Source: Siphonodentalium dalli (taxonomy: Eukaryota; Mollusca; Scaphopoda; Gadilida; Siphonodentaliidae). Taken from it: a DNA stretch of 64,000 bases. The notes beneath the pieces are model-generated. The model was not told where the DNA came from and did no database searches. It saw nothing but the letters and a program-made list of their open reading frames with translations. The DNA lies in the NCBI GenBank assembly GCA_032622095.1, contig CP136069.1, positions 165,656,394 to 165,720,393 of the forward strand, in the 5' to 3' direction. Shown here in pieces: positions 47,753 to 58,939 of this stretch; within the stretch, counting starts at the first letter, position 1; each line of letters starts with the position of its first letter. The position numbers and the translations under genes were made by a program.

Positions 47753-48148
47753 TTTCCTATTGTGATGTGATTATTAAAAGCGTCGAAAACGAGTTTTACC
47801 GATGAATAATGTCTTTCTTTTTAAAAAATATTTTTAACAGGAAGCTTATTTGTCAATGTGTGCGCATGCTCAAATTAAAATTTCTCGTCTCTTTGCTCCG
47901 CCCAGTATTTAAATTTAGATCAATATACACACCTGTTTATGGTGATAACTGGGCTATTTTTACGGGACACGCGCAGCTGTTATCGGTTAGCCAATCGGGG
48001 CCAGCGCTTTCTGGTACCGCTTCCAATCAAAACAAGGAATTCCCTGGTATATCCCCAAGTCTGGAAATAGAATTCCGGCCAGTCCTGTTCGACTCAGATG
48101 AATTTATATGATATACTGAGTCGAAATTTATGTCGACTGACAAGTAAC

Positions 48149-49022
48149 CTACATCGTATCGTTGTTACTTGGACGACCAGCAATGCACTATGTGTGGAAA
48201 ATCAATGTGTCAACTCCTTGGGAGATAGGTTACTGTAAAATCTCACTTTCCTACAAATTATCACCTTCAAATCTAGATAAATTGCGATGTGGAGACACAG
48301 TGACGTGACAAGCTGGGTTTGGTTGGGGTGGCGTGTTCAACTTCTATTTGTGATGCGGCACTGATGCCCCAAACGTTTTCAACTGGTGTTAAATTTCCAA
48401 CGTAATATAACGTAACACCCCCTCCTCCAACAACATGTTTACTGTTCCACAATAATATGCATGTGTGGTAAGCGAACTTCCGTTTGGTGTGGAAGAAGCT
48501 CCATATTCTCAAACGGATTCAATGAAACGTTCGCAGATGATCCTAGAGGTTAGCATGGCATCTATCCTTTCTCTATAGTTTCTGAAAAAAAGTAAATTCG
48601 GAGGATTTTGCGAGTTTTTGTTTCATTTCAAGCTAATTGATACTCACTGGTGGGTATTCATCATGTGCTCATCAAATCTTTTGATTTAATGCTAGCAAAC
48701 AACCACATTCGCTTGATTTTATCATTTTCGTAAAATAAAAAAATAGCATTTTAGGGGGTAGGGTTAATGTTTAGTGCCAGGTTGCTTTATATTTTGCTCT
48801 GTTTGGCAGCGATTTTGACCTCTATCTATCTACTGTCCACAGGCAAAGTTTTTAAAGCAATAACATTGTTGATCCAAACAAAACTGTCCAAATGACGATA
48901 CCTATAGAAAGGATTAACAAGTTTTAAAACATATGAAAAAATTGGGAAAAATTATTAGATTTTTCTGAAAAATATGTGAAAATGGACAAATATACACCTC
49001 CAGTTGTTGTTTAGGGGAGCAT
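48149..49022. other. Unassigned sequence
   Basis: This stretch lies between the 9.1 kb transposon and the MULE remnant. No gene or repeat is recognised. Confidence 0.45.
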
Positions 49023-50591
49023 CTCACTTTGCCGACGGCTATTGTTTCCGGGGGTACCTGCACGAGGTGGCAATAATCTATTACTTCAATCATTTGCCGC
49101 TTATAGTCTATTCCTCTTTTCTTTTGGTGTTTTAATGGTTTGTCCTCTCTTTTTGTAGGTTTTTAATGTGGGAACGAGGGTTTGGGAACCTTTGGTGCTA
49201 ATTCAATGTTGATGTCAGGAAATAATCTATGTCATGTTTTATTTATTTATTGATGCAAAATAATTAATAAAATACATACAAGGAGATAACAAACATATAA
49301 CAAATACACGACAATATACTTTAACAAAAAGCTCAATGGCGAACTAATTTAGCGATTGAATCTAAGTATTCTACAACGTCGATCTCGTTTTCCCTGAATA
49401 TTATCTGGAAATGTATAACAGACGCGTTGACCGCCCGATATTTTCTTCTCTCTGGTTGAACTCTGCCGCCACCAGTCAGTTGAAGTATCGTCGATTCTGT
49501 ATAGGCTTGTTCTTTTTTAATGTGGTCGATCATGTCGAATATATTTGGTTTTGACGAATGGTAAGGCGATGGCACGTCGAATTAAGTTCCTTATCTCTGA
49601 ATCTGGTTCGTCATACTCTGCCTTCATGTGACACGTGACTGTAGCATACTTATATATACACTGGCTGTAGTGAAACATGCGCCCTTTGAGTTGCGTTGTT
49701 GGAAAATGTCTTTAATCGCGTTCTGTGCCGCTTTCTCGTAGTCTGTGAACACGGTTGGTGGATTAAGCTGGATGTTGAAATCGTTGGCCTTTTGTTTTAG
49801 TGTCTGAAAGAATCTGGTGTATGTCGCCATACACAAGTGGCTGCCGATTTCCTCTTGGTATATAGACGGCACGGGTCTACAGCCACTGCGGACAGACTGC
49901 TTGAGATCTGCGACGAAGGCATCAACCATAACCTGTTAAAAAGAAATACAATTAGATTTTATGTCTATATATTTTTCGTATATAGATATATCAGTTAAAT
50001 ATTATTATAAATTAGAACGCTCTTTATTGTCTGGCGTTTTGTTAAGAGAAGAATGGATGCTCTTTATAAGAATTTGAAATAAGAAAATGCATGTGTCGTA
50101 CCTTGTCAGAATCGGCTATATGGTTGTGTTGACTCATTGAAGAACTAACTATCTCATTCTTTGTGTTGGTGGTGGCACCACAGCCATTCTCACAACACAC
50201 CCAGTGGATATTCTCGGATCGACGTGATTTGATGCGGATTTGAAGTCGTTGACCAGGTGTTTGCCTCCTCGATCGTTGGCGATGAAGAATACATTTACTT
50301 GATAACTTGCCATGATGAAGATAGAACATTGAATATGATCAACTTTGGAGAGACATGGGGTTTTTGTAGCTCAATACGATCGCTCAATGCGAATAACAGT
50401 TTAATACTATTTCACTGAGTGAACATGAAAATCGCTCATCTGATGACGATTCATGTGAAATTCGTTTAGCGGCATGCTTAAACAACATTGCAAACGGGAG
50501 CCGGGAAAACTGTTATTTAATTAATACAGACTATAGGCGCGACGATCACACCTTGCCGGCGATATTTTTGAAGGCTCGTCGGCAAAGTGAG
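49023..50591 (-). mobile_element. Decayed Mutator-like element
   Basis: A 15 bp perfect inverted repeat, CTCACTTTGCCGACG at 49,023-49,037 and CGTCGGCAAAGTGAG at 50,577-50,591, encloses the FLYWCH/MULE gene. No matching 8-10 bp TSD was found next to these words, so they may be subterminal or the flanks have diverged. Confidence 0.55.
49333..50329 (-). pseudogene. MULE transposase fragment with FLYWCH zinc finger
   Basis: Exon 1 (50,102-50,329) ends a FLYWCH-type finger: HWVCCENGCGATTNT followed by SQHNH. Exon 2 (49,333-49,932; in-phase GT-AG border) starts VMVDAFVADLK. It continues with TYTRFFQTLK, the second catalytic Asp in FTDYEKAA, then after a frame change the RMFHYSQCIYKY and RAIALPFV words typical of MULE transposases, and finally IVQL-like TILQLTGGG and RKYRAVNASV. 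The segment with the first catalytic Asp is missing between SHLC and ATYTRFF, and there are frame changes near 49,690 and about 49,560. It is a dead copy. A FLYWCH finger fused to a MULE domain is a common animal arrangement. Confidence 0.8.
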
Positions 50592-50934
50592 AATAAGCCG
50601 TTGTTTGGTCGTGCTTGCACACACTTCCTTGATATGAGTTTAGCAGATATCAATATCACCAGATATATCTGCAGTGCCCCAGTATATGCCTATGGATGGA
50701 CACAAATTTGATACAGAAGCTCAGAGTAATCTCCCTTTATTTTTATTAACTTTGGACACATTTTATAACGGCAGATCAGTATTATCGTGACCGGCGCGCA
50801 GATGACGCCCGTCATTTTGATATATAGTAATGAAAAATGCGAATGGGGGGGGGGGTGCAACGAAACTTTTAATTTTCAGGATTGGCTCACGGACTATTTT
50901 ATATAATATCTTTTTTTGGAACTTGTGTAGTTTT

Positions 50935-51545
50935 ACATGTACCTTACTCGTATTTAAATTCGCGCAGTACTATTTTTCGCCCACCCTTCGGTGTGCGAAT
51001 TTAAAACTGAGCAAAAAATAATACGACTCCCAAGTTTAATCTAAATCATAGTTCATATGAAATACAAGAGTGCTATGTTGCTGAGTTTACATGTAATATG
51101 AACGGTTTAATAGACAATTACGCCTATACATGACATGTGTGCATGTATTTATTTACATTCGGCTAACCGCTATATATCAGGACCATTTTTGCTCACAATT
51201 CAAGCGACAACTAATGGTAACATAGACATTGTTGAAATGCTTGCATGTATATGAAATACTGATCTCGAGGTCGCCACAAAATTACGATGCATGTAGCATA
51301 GTTTATTGTCTATACACGATGTAAATCCGCCGCGATGGTGTTTTATATACACATATACTATCTCCAGCAATGACCAAGAACCGGAACTGCTATCAGTTAC
51401 AAGATATACGAACATATCACAGAAATATTATGAGAATATATTTGTCAGTTTTGAATTCGCACAGCTAGGTGCGCGAATTCAAAGTGCGCGAATTCAAAAC
51501 TGAGCGACAAATAGTACTGCGCGAATTTAAATACGAGTAAGGTAT
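50935..51545. mobile_element. ~610 bp MITE with ~42 bp TIRs
   Basis: Left TACCTTACTCGTATTTAAAT, then TCGCGCAGTACTATTT; right is its reverse complement (about 51,504-51,545) with one mismatch near the inner end. Internally GCGCGAATTCAAA words recur at 51,455-51,500. A TA target is possible but not proven. Confidence 0.7.
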
Positions 51546-51819
51546 GTGCGATTAACGGGTTCCCGGTACATCAGTTTCTGGTGTGCATGGTGCATTAGGG
51601 CAATAAACGGTCCAGCGATTGCGAATCCGGTTCCATGAGCAACCATGCTGATGCCTTACACTTCTGTTTCGAATGGCCAGTATTCCGACCGCAAATAACT
51701 CAATTATATTAGTTAGGGAGCCCAGCAAGTTTTATTCCAACTTTTGAGTACGAAAGGTTTGATGCGCCTGAATTGTCGGGAGGACCGTGCTTAAGTTTCG
51801 CATTTACAGCATAAAGGGG

Positions 51820-52850
51820 ACAGGGGCTCACCAAAAACCAAAAAAATCACTTTTAAGCGAACTTTCGAGTACGAGAATGAAATATGCTGTAAATATGTCT
51901 GGGCACCACACTGATCATAAAATCAAAACTTAAAAAATGTATTTTGCAGCATTTTCGGATAAGAGTCTTTTGTCAGAAACCCCCAAAACGTAAAACATCA
52001 CTTTTATTCTAATTTTCGATTACGTCCTTGAAATTTACTATTGTTATTCTTAGATATATACTAAACATAGAAACCGAACTTAAGAAGCGGATTTCTGCAG
52101 CATTTTCAGATAAGAAGGGGTAGTTTGAGTACTGTTTGACCCCTCCTTTAAAACTTAGAAAATTCGCAATATGTCCGGGAAGTGATAGCCCAGTGTACCC
52201 TGCACCATTTCTTTTCTATTATGACCCTCAACTTTTGAGCAATTTTATAATAAAAAAGTGTCCGCTTAGACACCAGATAAGATGACGTCAAGTGTGGCCG
52301 CCGTTTTTCAGACGCGGCACTAAGTCATTTTGATCCGAATTATAGCGAGAAAATCTTGCCAAAAGTATAAAAATATATTTGTGAAACCAAGAAATATGAC
52401 ACCACTTTAGGGAAAATTGGGACTTCCCACCCAAGATGGTTACCAAAAAGGACGCCGGAACTTGAAAATTTAACTATTTTTTACTAATAGTTTCTAGATC
52501 AGTTTCTGCTGTTTGGAACTGTGGAGAAAAGTGGATTTATTATTTATGTTTCATGTTAACTGATCATTGTAGCAACGATTTATGACATTATTAAGTCCCA
52601 GTTTCTTCGGACCCCTCAAACAGTCGATTTTACAGCACATCGCCATTGGGACTCTTGTAATATATCAACAAGAAATGAACAGAACTGGTCGATGTAACTG
52701 ATGCATACCATTACCTATAAATATCCCACCTCAATGAAACCAAAAGTATCACTGTTGAATCAAAATAGCCACCAAATTGGCGACCAAAATATTAAAAATA
52801 GTAGATATTGACCAGGTGGGGCTTACCAGTTGTGGTTGAAATCATATCAT
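51820..52850 (+). repeat. Foldback arm (left) of the 51.9-59.8 kb structure
   Basis: Landmarks AAAACTTAAAAAATGT (51,927), GCATTTTCGGATAAGA, ACGTCCTTGAAATTTACTAT (52,023), TACTAAACATAGA and the ATGGCC-like block near 52,435-52,510 recur in reverse complement at 58,940-59,820. The left arm carries an extra diverged unit at its outer end. Confidence 0.75.
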
Positions 52851-53586
52851 ATCATATCACACATTTCTTGTATAGCACACATCTCGCCGAGGTTAAAATA
52901 ACAACATTAAAATAAATTCACAAAGTTAGTCTTCAAACATGCGATAATTATGTAGCCCGCATTGAAAGCTGGTTCTTTAGTTCCACGTCAAAATGTTCAG
53001 AATACTATTCCATGAATAAATGAGTTTTCAGAAGACCTTTGAATGCAGCATATCCAGGACAGTTGCGAAAGATCAACGGTAGAGCATTCCACAGAGTCAA
53101 TGTATAATAATGGTTAATCTACCCTCTAATTATTTACTACTAATATTTCTGATTAATGCAGGGGGGGGGGTCGGAAAAAAATTACAGGATACAAGGACCG
53201 GGTGGGTGGGTGTCCCCGAGCCCGGAATGCAGGTTTTCCAAAATCATTTCTAAGACAAATTACAGCTTCAAAATGAATTGAAACAATCAGATTCATATAG
53301 TAGTGCATGCTATAGCCTTATACAGTGAGGAGGGGCTCTATATTTTAATTTTTTGTCCACAATTTCTCCCTTTAACAGTTGAAACCATGGGGTGGGTCCG
53401 GTTTTGGTCGCGGAAAAAAATTGCAATGAAAAAAACATCCATTCTCATCTTTTCTGATAGTTTATCATGGCTTTTTTTAAACTTAGTATATATACATAGA
53501 GGATACCTGCGTGTTTTGAGTGAATGCCAGAAGTGTCTCATTCGTGGTCACAGTGAGATACTGGAATCATCACGAGTGGCCTTTAG

Positions 53587-53977
53587 CCCTTTACCCAACA
53601 AACCGGCCATAACCGGCCAAATAAAGCTTCAACAGCCTAAATTATCTTGGGTCTGTCTCAATAAAACCATACAAATATGGATATCATTGGAACCGGCTCA
53701 TTGACCACAGTGTGATGGTTACAGTTATGCCCTGTGCCAATGCATTCTCTTATATATGCGAGTCGACCATAGGTCGCCTCGCATATATAAGAGAATGCAT
53801 TGGCCTAAACAAATCTGTTTTTAACACTTTTTACCATTTTTTCTTACATTCTTTAACAATTTTATAATTTTTAATGTGTTAAGCCAATGCATTCTCTTAT
53901 ATATGCGAGGCGACCTATGGTCGACTCGCATATATAAGAGAATGCATTGGCACAGGGCCGTTCTGTTGGGTAAAGGG
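53587..53977 (+). mobile_element. 391 bp piggyBac-like MITE, copy A
   Basis: The ends CCCTTTACCCAACA and TGTTGGGTAAAGGG are inverted repeats. The right flank is TTAA and the left flank TTAG, a one-base change from the TTAA target. It contains two 69 bp hairpin modules (53,736-53,804 and 53,883-53,951) around an AT-rich spacer. TTAA plus CCC/GGG ends is the piggyBac pattern. Confidence 0.8.
53736..53804. repeat. 69 bp near-perfect palindrome module (first of nine)
   Basis: It reads GCCAATGCATTCTCTTATAT, ATGCGAGTCGACC, ATA, then the mirror back to AATGCATTGGC, with one mismatch. Other copies: 53,883-53,951, 55,704-55,773, 55,992-56,060, 56,778-56,846, 56,926-56,993, 57,428-57,495, 57,575-57,643, 58,603-58,671, and a diverged one at 20,394-20,462. 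Short minus- and plus-strand peptides sharing LYMR or ECIG come from this module and are not genes. Confidence 0.95.
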
Positions 53978-55648
53978 TTAAGCCACGTGTGATGATTCCA
54001 GTATCTCACTGTGACCACGAATGAGGTAATTCCGGTATTCACTCAAAACACGAAGGTTTTCTTTTTATTATATGCGCTATTTACTAAAATAGATCAAGGA
54101 ATTAATTCAAAATCGAACTGATTCCGATTCACATCGGCAATACAATTTCTGCACAACAAACAGAGAGACCACGTGGTTCAATAAAATACTGTCGATAACT
54201 CAGAATACACATGCTTCAAATGTGCGTAATATATCAGATAACCAACTTACTGTACTATTAGCAATGTGGCCAGAAATTCAAAAATATCCGGGGGAGGCCA
54301 CCTGATCCCCTCCCGTACTCCCCCCCCCCCTCAGGACTTCGGGAGATGCCTTCGGCATCTCCTGCTGGGATACTACTCGCCTCGACATTTTGTAGGAGAG
54401 CTACTCGCCACTCGCCTAGAATGATTTTAAGGGGAGCTCCTCATTGCTCACCAGTTATTTCCCACATGGAGAGGACTCGAACTGTGTTTATTTAATCAAA
54501 TTGATGGTGTTTTTACTTTACACATGCACATATTTTAACCTATTGCTAATAAGGGACACAACTATCCTGTTAAAGTGGGTAATTTACCTTTATAACAATA
54601 AATATTTCGGTTTTTAAAGGTTTTGTCACTGGTTTTGTTGGCATATTTTTCAGCCATGTGCTTTGTTTGTTTATTTTTTGTGGGTGTACTTGATCAGCGT
54701 TCTCTCAGTTCCGGCGCAGACACAATGAGAGACCCTTACCCTGCCAAGAACACATTACTTAGTAGAATTTACAAGATTTTCATCAATTTTGGGGATGGGT
54801 GTCCCAGACCTGGGTGGAAAAAACTTACGGTCCCGGTGGGTGTCCCAGACCTGGGTGGAAAAAACTTACGCTCCCGGGGTGGTGGGTCCCAAAAACTGAA
54901 CAACACAAAATTTCCACCTTGTATCCGTAATTTTGTTCCTGACCCCCCCCCCCCCCCTGATTCATGTGTTAATTGTGGCTATTGTAATCACTTACGTTAC
55001 CAGAAATATTTGGATTTTTTTAATCACTCTTGACAAAATTTATTTTTCATGTTCAGACCATATTTTCAAGAAAAAGAGAAATATCTCTTGTGTGTTTCTT
55101 GTCTTGAACTCTCTTGATTGTCTTGCACAGATAAATTATTTACCATATTGCTCATAATGCAAAGAAAAATGTTAGTTACTCAATGGCAACTACATATTCT
55201 ATTCCGACAGTGCCAGTGTCGTATGAGCCATGAACAATATATTTAAGAAAAACAGCGGTGTGAAATTGTGCCGAATATTGAGTAACATAGTCTTAAGACG
55301 ACATCCATAAAAAAGCAATTCCATTGATATGTTGCTCCATTTACAACGAAATCTCTTACAATGTATCGATGAATTCGGATAATTCTCACCGATTATACGT
55401 TAGATCAATTAAATATCTAGTTAGTTTCCAATGAATTGTTGGCGGAATTTTATTGAAATGAAACAACTTCAATGTGCACTTCAATATGAGCGCAGTATAC
55501 GATACATGTGTTGGTTCACGGTTTAGTACTTGCCAGTAAAATACTCTCAATCTGTATTTAGCATATTTATCATTGATTAATAATACGACATGTCACTGTG
55601 CTAAGATCATTCATTATGTATCCTCCCACACTATCCCAGTTAATTGCC

Positions 55649-56115
55649 ATATGTGACCCGCCATATAAAATACAGTCGTAAGTCGGGATTTTCTTTACCC
55701 TGTGCCAAATTACTTCTCTTATATATGCGAGTCGACCATAGGTCGCCTCGCATATTTAAGAGAATGCATTGGCCTAACAATTTTTTACCATGTTTTTTAA
55801 ATAAATGTTTCTTACAATTTTTAGGACATAAAATAAAAAACATCCATTACCCTGTAGGGAGCCCCACACATATATAGAAGCATATAGAAGAGTGTCGTCT
55901 GCTCATGTTTGTCTGGGGCTCTGTATGGGTGAAATTATAAAATTGTTAAAGAATACAAGAACAAATTATTAAAATTGTAAAAAATTGTTAGGCCAATGCA
56001 TTCTCTTATATATGCAAGGCGACCTATGGTCGACTCGCATATATAAGAGAATGCATTGGCACAGGGTAAAAAAAATCCCGACTTACGACTGGATTTGATA
56101 TGGCGGGTCACATAT
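55649..56115. mobile_element. ~467 bp MITE with ATATGTGACCCGCC termini
   Basis: ATATGTGACCCGCCATAT on the left and its exact reverse complement on the right. The next ~35 bases inward (ACAGTCGTAAGTCGGGATTT) are also inverted with few mismatches. It contains two 69 bp hairpin modules, although its termini differ from those of the TTAA MITEs. The TSD is unclear. Confidence 0.75.
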
Positions 56116-56751
56116 TGCTGGCATTGAGCTATAGTCGGGTTTTCATTGTTATGCATAAACTTCATTTGCGTTATGTTATAGTATTGAAATCTGCTCTACT
56201 GGTATTTTGTTTTTCTTAAGAGACGAAAAGCCATTAGTCTTCGACGGCACCAGTTATTGGAATTCTGAATTACAACACTGGGAAGATTCGTGTCCATACA
56301 TGCATAGCGAGATCATGGTGGCAAATGGGTGACATATATTCCACTTAAATCGCCCGATTAACATTATCAAATGTGCAAATAATAGAAACTCACTTATTAA
56401 TGGACGTATGTTTTAAGTGACAGAAAATAGATATTGGCCACAACATTTCTAGCTACCAATACGAACATATCAGGAACATTTATTCCAATGACTCAATGAT
56501 TATTAGAAGGGAATTTCTTACCTTCGCTATATTAGTATGGAATTTGATGTTCTGGAAAACCCTGACTTCATATTACTCATTTATTGTGTTACTGGGAGTC
56601 AGACACCCACCACAGTCATAGTAAGCTGACATAGTACGATGAACAAATACATAGTCCTTCCTTGAATTGCAACATAGCTTGGCGCATGGAAATAAATGTT
56701 GTAAGTGAATACACATAAGCCGACCCAACAAATAACATAACTTTGAATTAA

Positions 56752-57142
56752 CCCTTTACCCAACAGAACGGCCCTGTGCCAATGCATTCTCTTATATATG
56801 CGAGTCGACCATAGGTCGCCTCGCATATATAAGAGAATGCATTGGCTTAACACATTAAAAATTATAAAATTGTTAAAGAATGTAAGAAAAAATGGTAAAA
56901 AGTGTTAAAAAAAGATTTTTTTTAGGCCAATGCATTCTCTTATATATGCGAGGCGACCTATGGTCGACTCGCATATATAAGAGAAGCATTGGCACAGGGC
57001 ATAACTGTAACTATCGCAATGTGGTCAAGGAGCCGGTTCCAATGATATCCATATTTGTATGGTTCTATTGAGACAGACCGAAGATAAGTTAGGCTGTTGA
57101 AGCTTTATTTGGCCGGTTTTGGCCGGTTTGTTGGGTAAAGGG
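56752..57142 (-). mobile_element. 391 bp piggyBac-like MITE, copy C (inverted)
   Basis: TTAA on both sides (56,748-56,751 and 57,143-57,146), with the same termini as copy A but the internal AACCGGCTCC-side block at the right. Exactly 391 bases between the targets. Hairpin modules at 56,778-56,846 and 56,926-56,993. Confidence 0.85.
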
Positions 57143-57278
57143 TTAAATGAACCACGTTTGGGCATGACAATGTCGGATTCAGGTAATTACATGTAGTATC
57201 ACAAAAAGCTCACCATTTTAGGTCGAGTCAACTGGATGTTCATGCCTATTTGCAACCACGCATCAGATGTTACTTTAA

Positions 57279-57669
57279 CCCTTTACCCAACAAACCGGCC
57301 AAAACCGGCCAAATATAGCTTCAACAGCCTAAAATATCTTCGGTCTGTCTCAATAGAACCATACAAATATGGATACCATTGGAACCGGCTCCTTGACCAC
57401 ATTGTGATAGTTACAGTTATGCCCTGTGCCAATGCTTCTCTTATATATGCGAGTCGACCATAGGTCGCCTCGCATATATAAGAGAATGCATTGGCCTAAA
57501 CAAAATCTTTTTTTAACACTTTTTACCATTTTTTCTTGCATTCTTTAACAATTTTATAATTTGTAATGTGTTAAGCCAATGCATTCTCTTATATATGCGA
57601 GGCGACCTATGGTCGACTCGCATATATAAGAGAATGCATTGGCACAGGGCCCTTCTGTTGGGTAAAGGG
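57279..57669 (+). mobile_element. 391 bp piggyBac-like MITE, copy B
   Basis: TTAA on both sides (57,275-57,278 and 57,670-57,673), ends CCCTTTACCCAACA and TGTTGGGTAAAGGG, hairpin modules at 57,428-57,495 and 57,575-57,643. Same orientation as copy A and only ~130 bases from copy C. Confidence 0.85.
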
Positions 57670-58292
57670 TTAATAGACACTCGAGAAAGAGAATAGGCCA
57701 TATATAGTGATATACTATAGCCAATAGATTGACATGGGCATGTGAAGTCTAGACTGAAAACCCCTTTCTCTGGTGTAATTATATTATCCAAAATCGTCTT
57801 CACTTCATTTGTCTTATAATAGCAACGGGACGTATTAGTCAAAACAAAGTAATGTACACCAACTTGCAAATGTTATCAGGGTAAATTGAGCCAAATATGG
57901 TGAATGTTGGTATATGACTGTCATCTTGACGTCCAACATGTATTAAGTGGATGACTATGATGAAAATGATCATTGTAGCTGTAGATTATGGTCCCTCTCA
58001 CTTCCTTTGCAAATTTTTTGTTGTTCCCTTTAACACGTGGCCAGAATCCCCCCCAAAAAATCAGCAAAATTCCATAATGCATCCTTTAAAATTAATTTGT
58101 CTTCCTCAGTAAGGTACTGGGACAACCATAATAGCATATCCAGTTGCCAGGAGATTAAGTAGCATGTCTAGTAACAAAGTAAATCACAGTTTGCGATCTT
58201 TGAAAAACATCAGAGAATAGTGTTCTGCATATGTGACAACATGTCTTCTCTTTTTTTAATATTTTGATTACATTTTTGAAAACCACCATTAA

Positions 58293-58718
58293 CCCTTTCA
58301 GTGCCAGGGGTCGATCTCTCTTCTTTTTTCTTTTTTTTAGATTATTATTTTTTTTTTGGGTTGAATTTTTTTTTGGTTATGCTTAAGCATGCTATAGCAA
58401 ATTTAAAAACAAACTGGATAAAACCTTAGGGGCATGCTATAACTCAAAACCAAGTATTCATAGTAATCATTTGATGCCCATGAAAAACGTAAGATTCCCT
58501 GACACTAAACCTACAAAATAAGTCTGTTAAAGAATATAAGAAAAAATTATTAAAATTGTAAAAAATTGTAAAAAATAATAACAAATGATGAAAAATTGTT
58601 AGGCCAATGCATTCTCTTATATATGCGAGGCGACCTATGGTCGACTCGCATATATAAGAGAATGCATTGGCACAGGGTATATGGGTTGATACAAAAATCG
58701 GACTTGGCACTGAAAGGG
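58293..58718. mobile_element. 426 bp piggyBac-like MITE, second family
   Basis: TTAA on both sides (58,289-58,292 and 58,719-58,722). Termini CCCTTTCAGTGCCA and TGGCACTGAAAGGG (the right one with a short inner difference). It carries one 69 bp hairpin at 58,603-58,671. Confidence 0.8.
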
Positions 58719-58939
58719 TTAAGACAGTTCCGAAACAACGAACACACATGATAATAAAGGTAGTTACATTTACTTGAAAACATGGTCCAAGCTCGCGAAC
58801 TGTGAATTTTAGCCGATCTTAAAGTCAAGTTTAGAGAGAGATAATTGGTAATACTCGTAATGTATGCGATCATGATAGTTACAATTAACCATAGTACATC
58901 AGAGGTGTTACGATTCAACGCATCTATACAACGCAGATT

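Larger units (their letters stand above)
39022..48139. mobile_element. 9.1 kb DNA transposon with 9 bp TSD (DUF6589/Academ-like transposase plus RecQ-like helicase)
   Basis: It begins CAGTCGACGTAAA and ends TTTATGTCGACTG; the 13 bp TIRs match at 12 positions. ACAAGTAAC lies directly outside both ends (39,013-39,021 and 48,140-48,148), a perfect 9 bp TSD. GTCGA words recur near both termini (39,060; 48,089; 48,119), as subterminal repeats do in many transposons. Inside are a split transposase gene on the plus strand and a split helicase gene on the minus strand, arranged tail to tail, plus at least three nested MITEs. A helicase-encoding Academ lineage (AcademH) is, to my memory, known in animals and fungi and is the nearest candidate. 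Both genes are broken, so the copy is not autonomous. Confidence 0.9.
53505..54060. repeat. Inverted repeat flanking a MITE insertion
   Basis: GTGTTTTGAGTGAAT, CATTCGTGGTCACAGTGAGA and TACTGGAATCATCACGA to the left are reverse-complemented just right of the 391 bp MITE (53,983-54,055). The MITE thus sits at the centre of an older palindrome. Confidence 0.75.

Noticed and set aside
49023-50591. The nearby MULE as the source of the 9 bp TSD of the 9.1 kb transposon
   Set aside because: The MULE lies outside that element's boundaries, has different terminal words and no TSD of its own. The 69 bp derivative independently ties the 9 bp TSD to the CAGTCGAC ends.
53736-58671. 69 bp hairpins considered as tRNA or terminator genes
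   Set aside because: They are straight near-perfect palindromes with no cloverleaf or box A/B pattern, and they sit inside MITEs.
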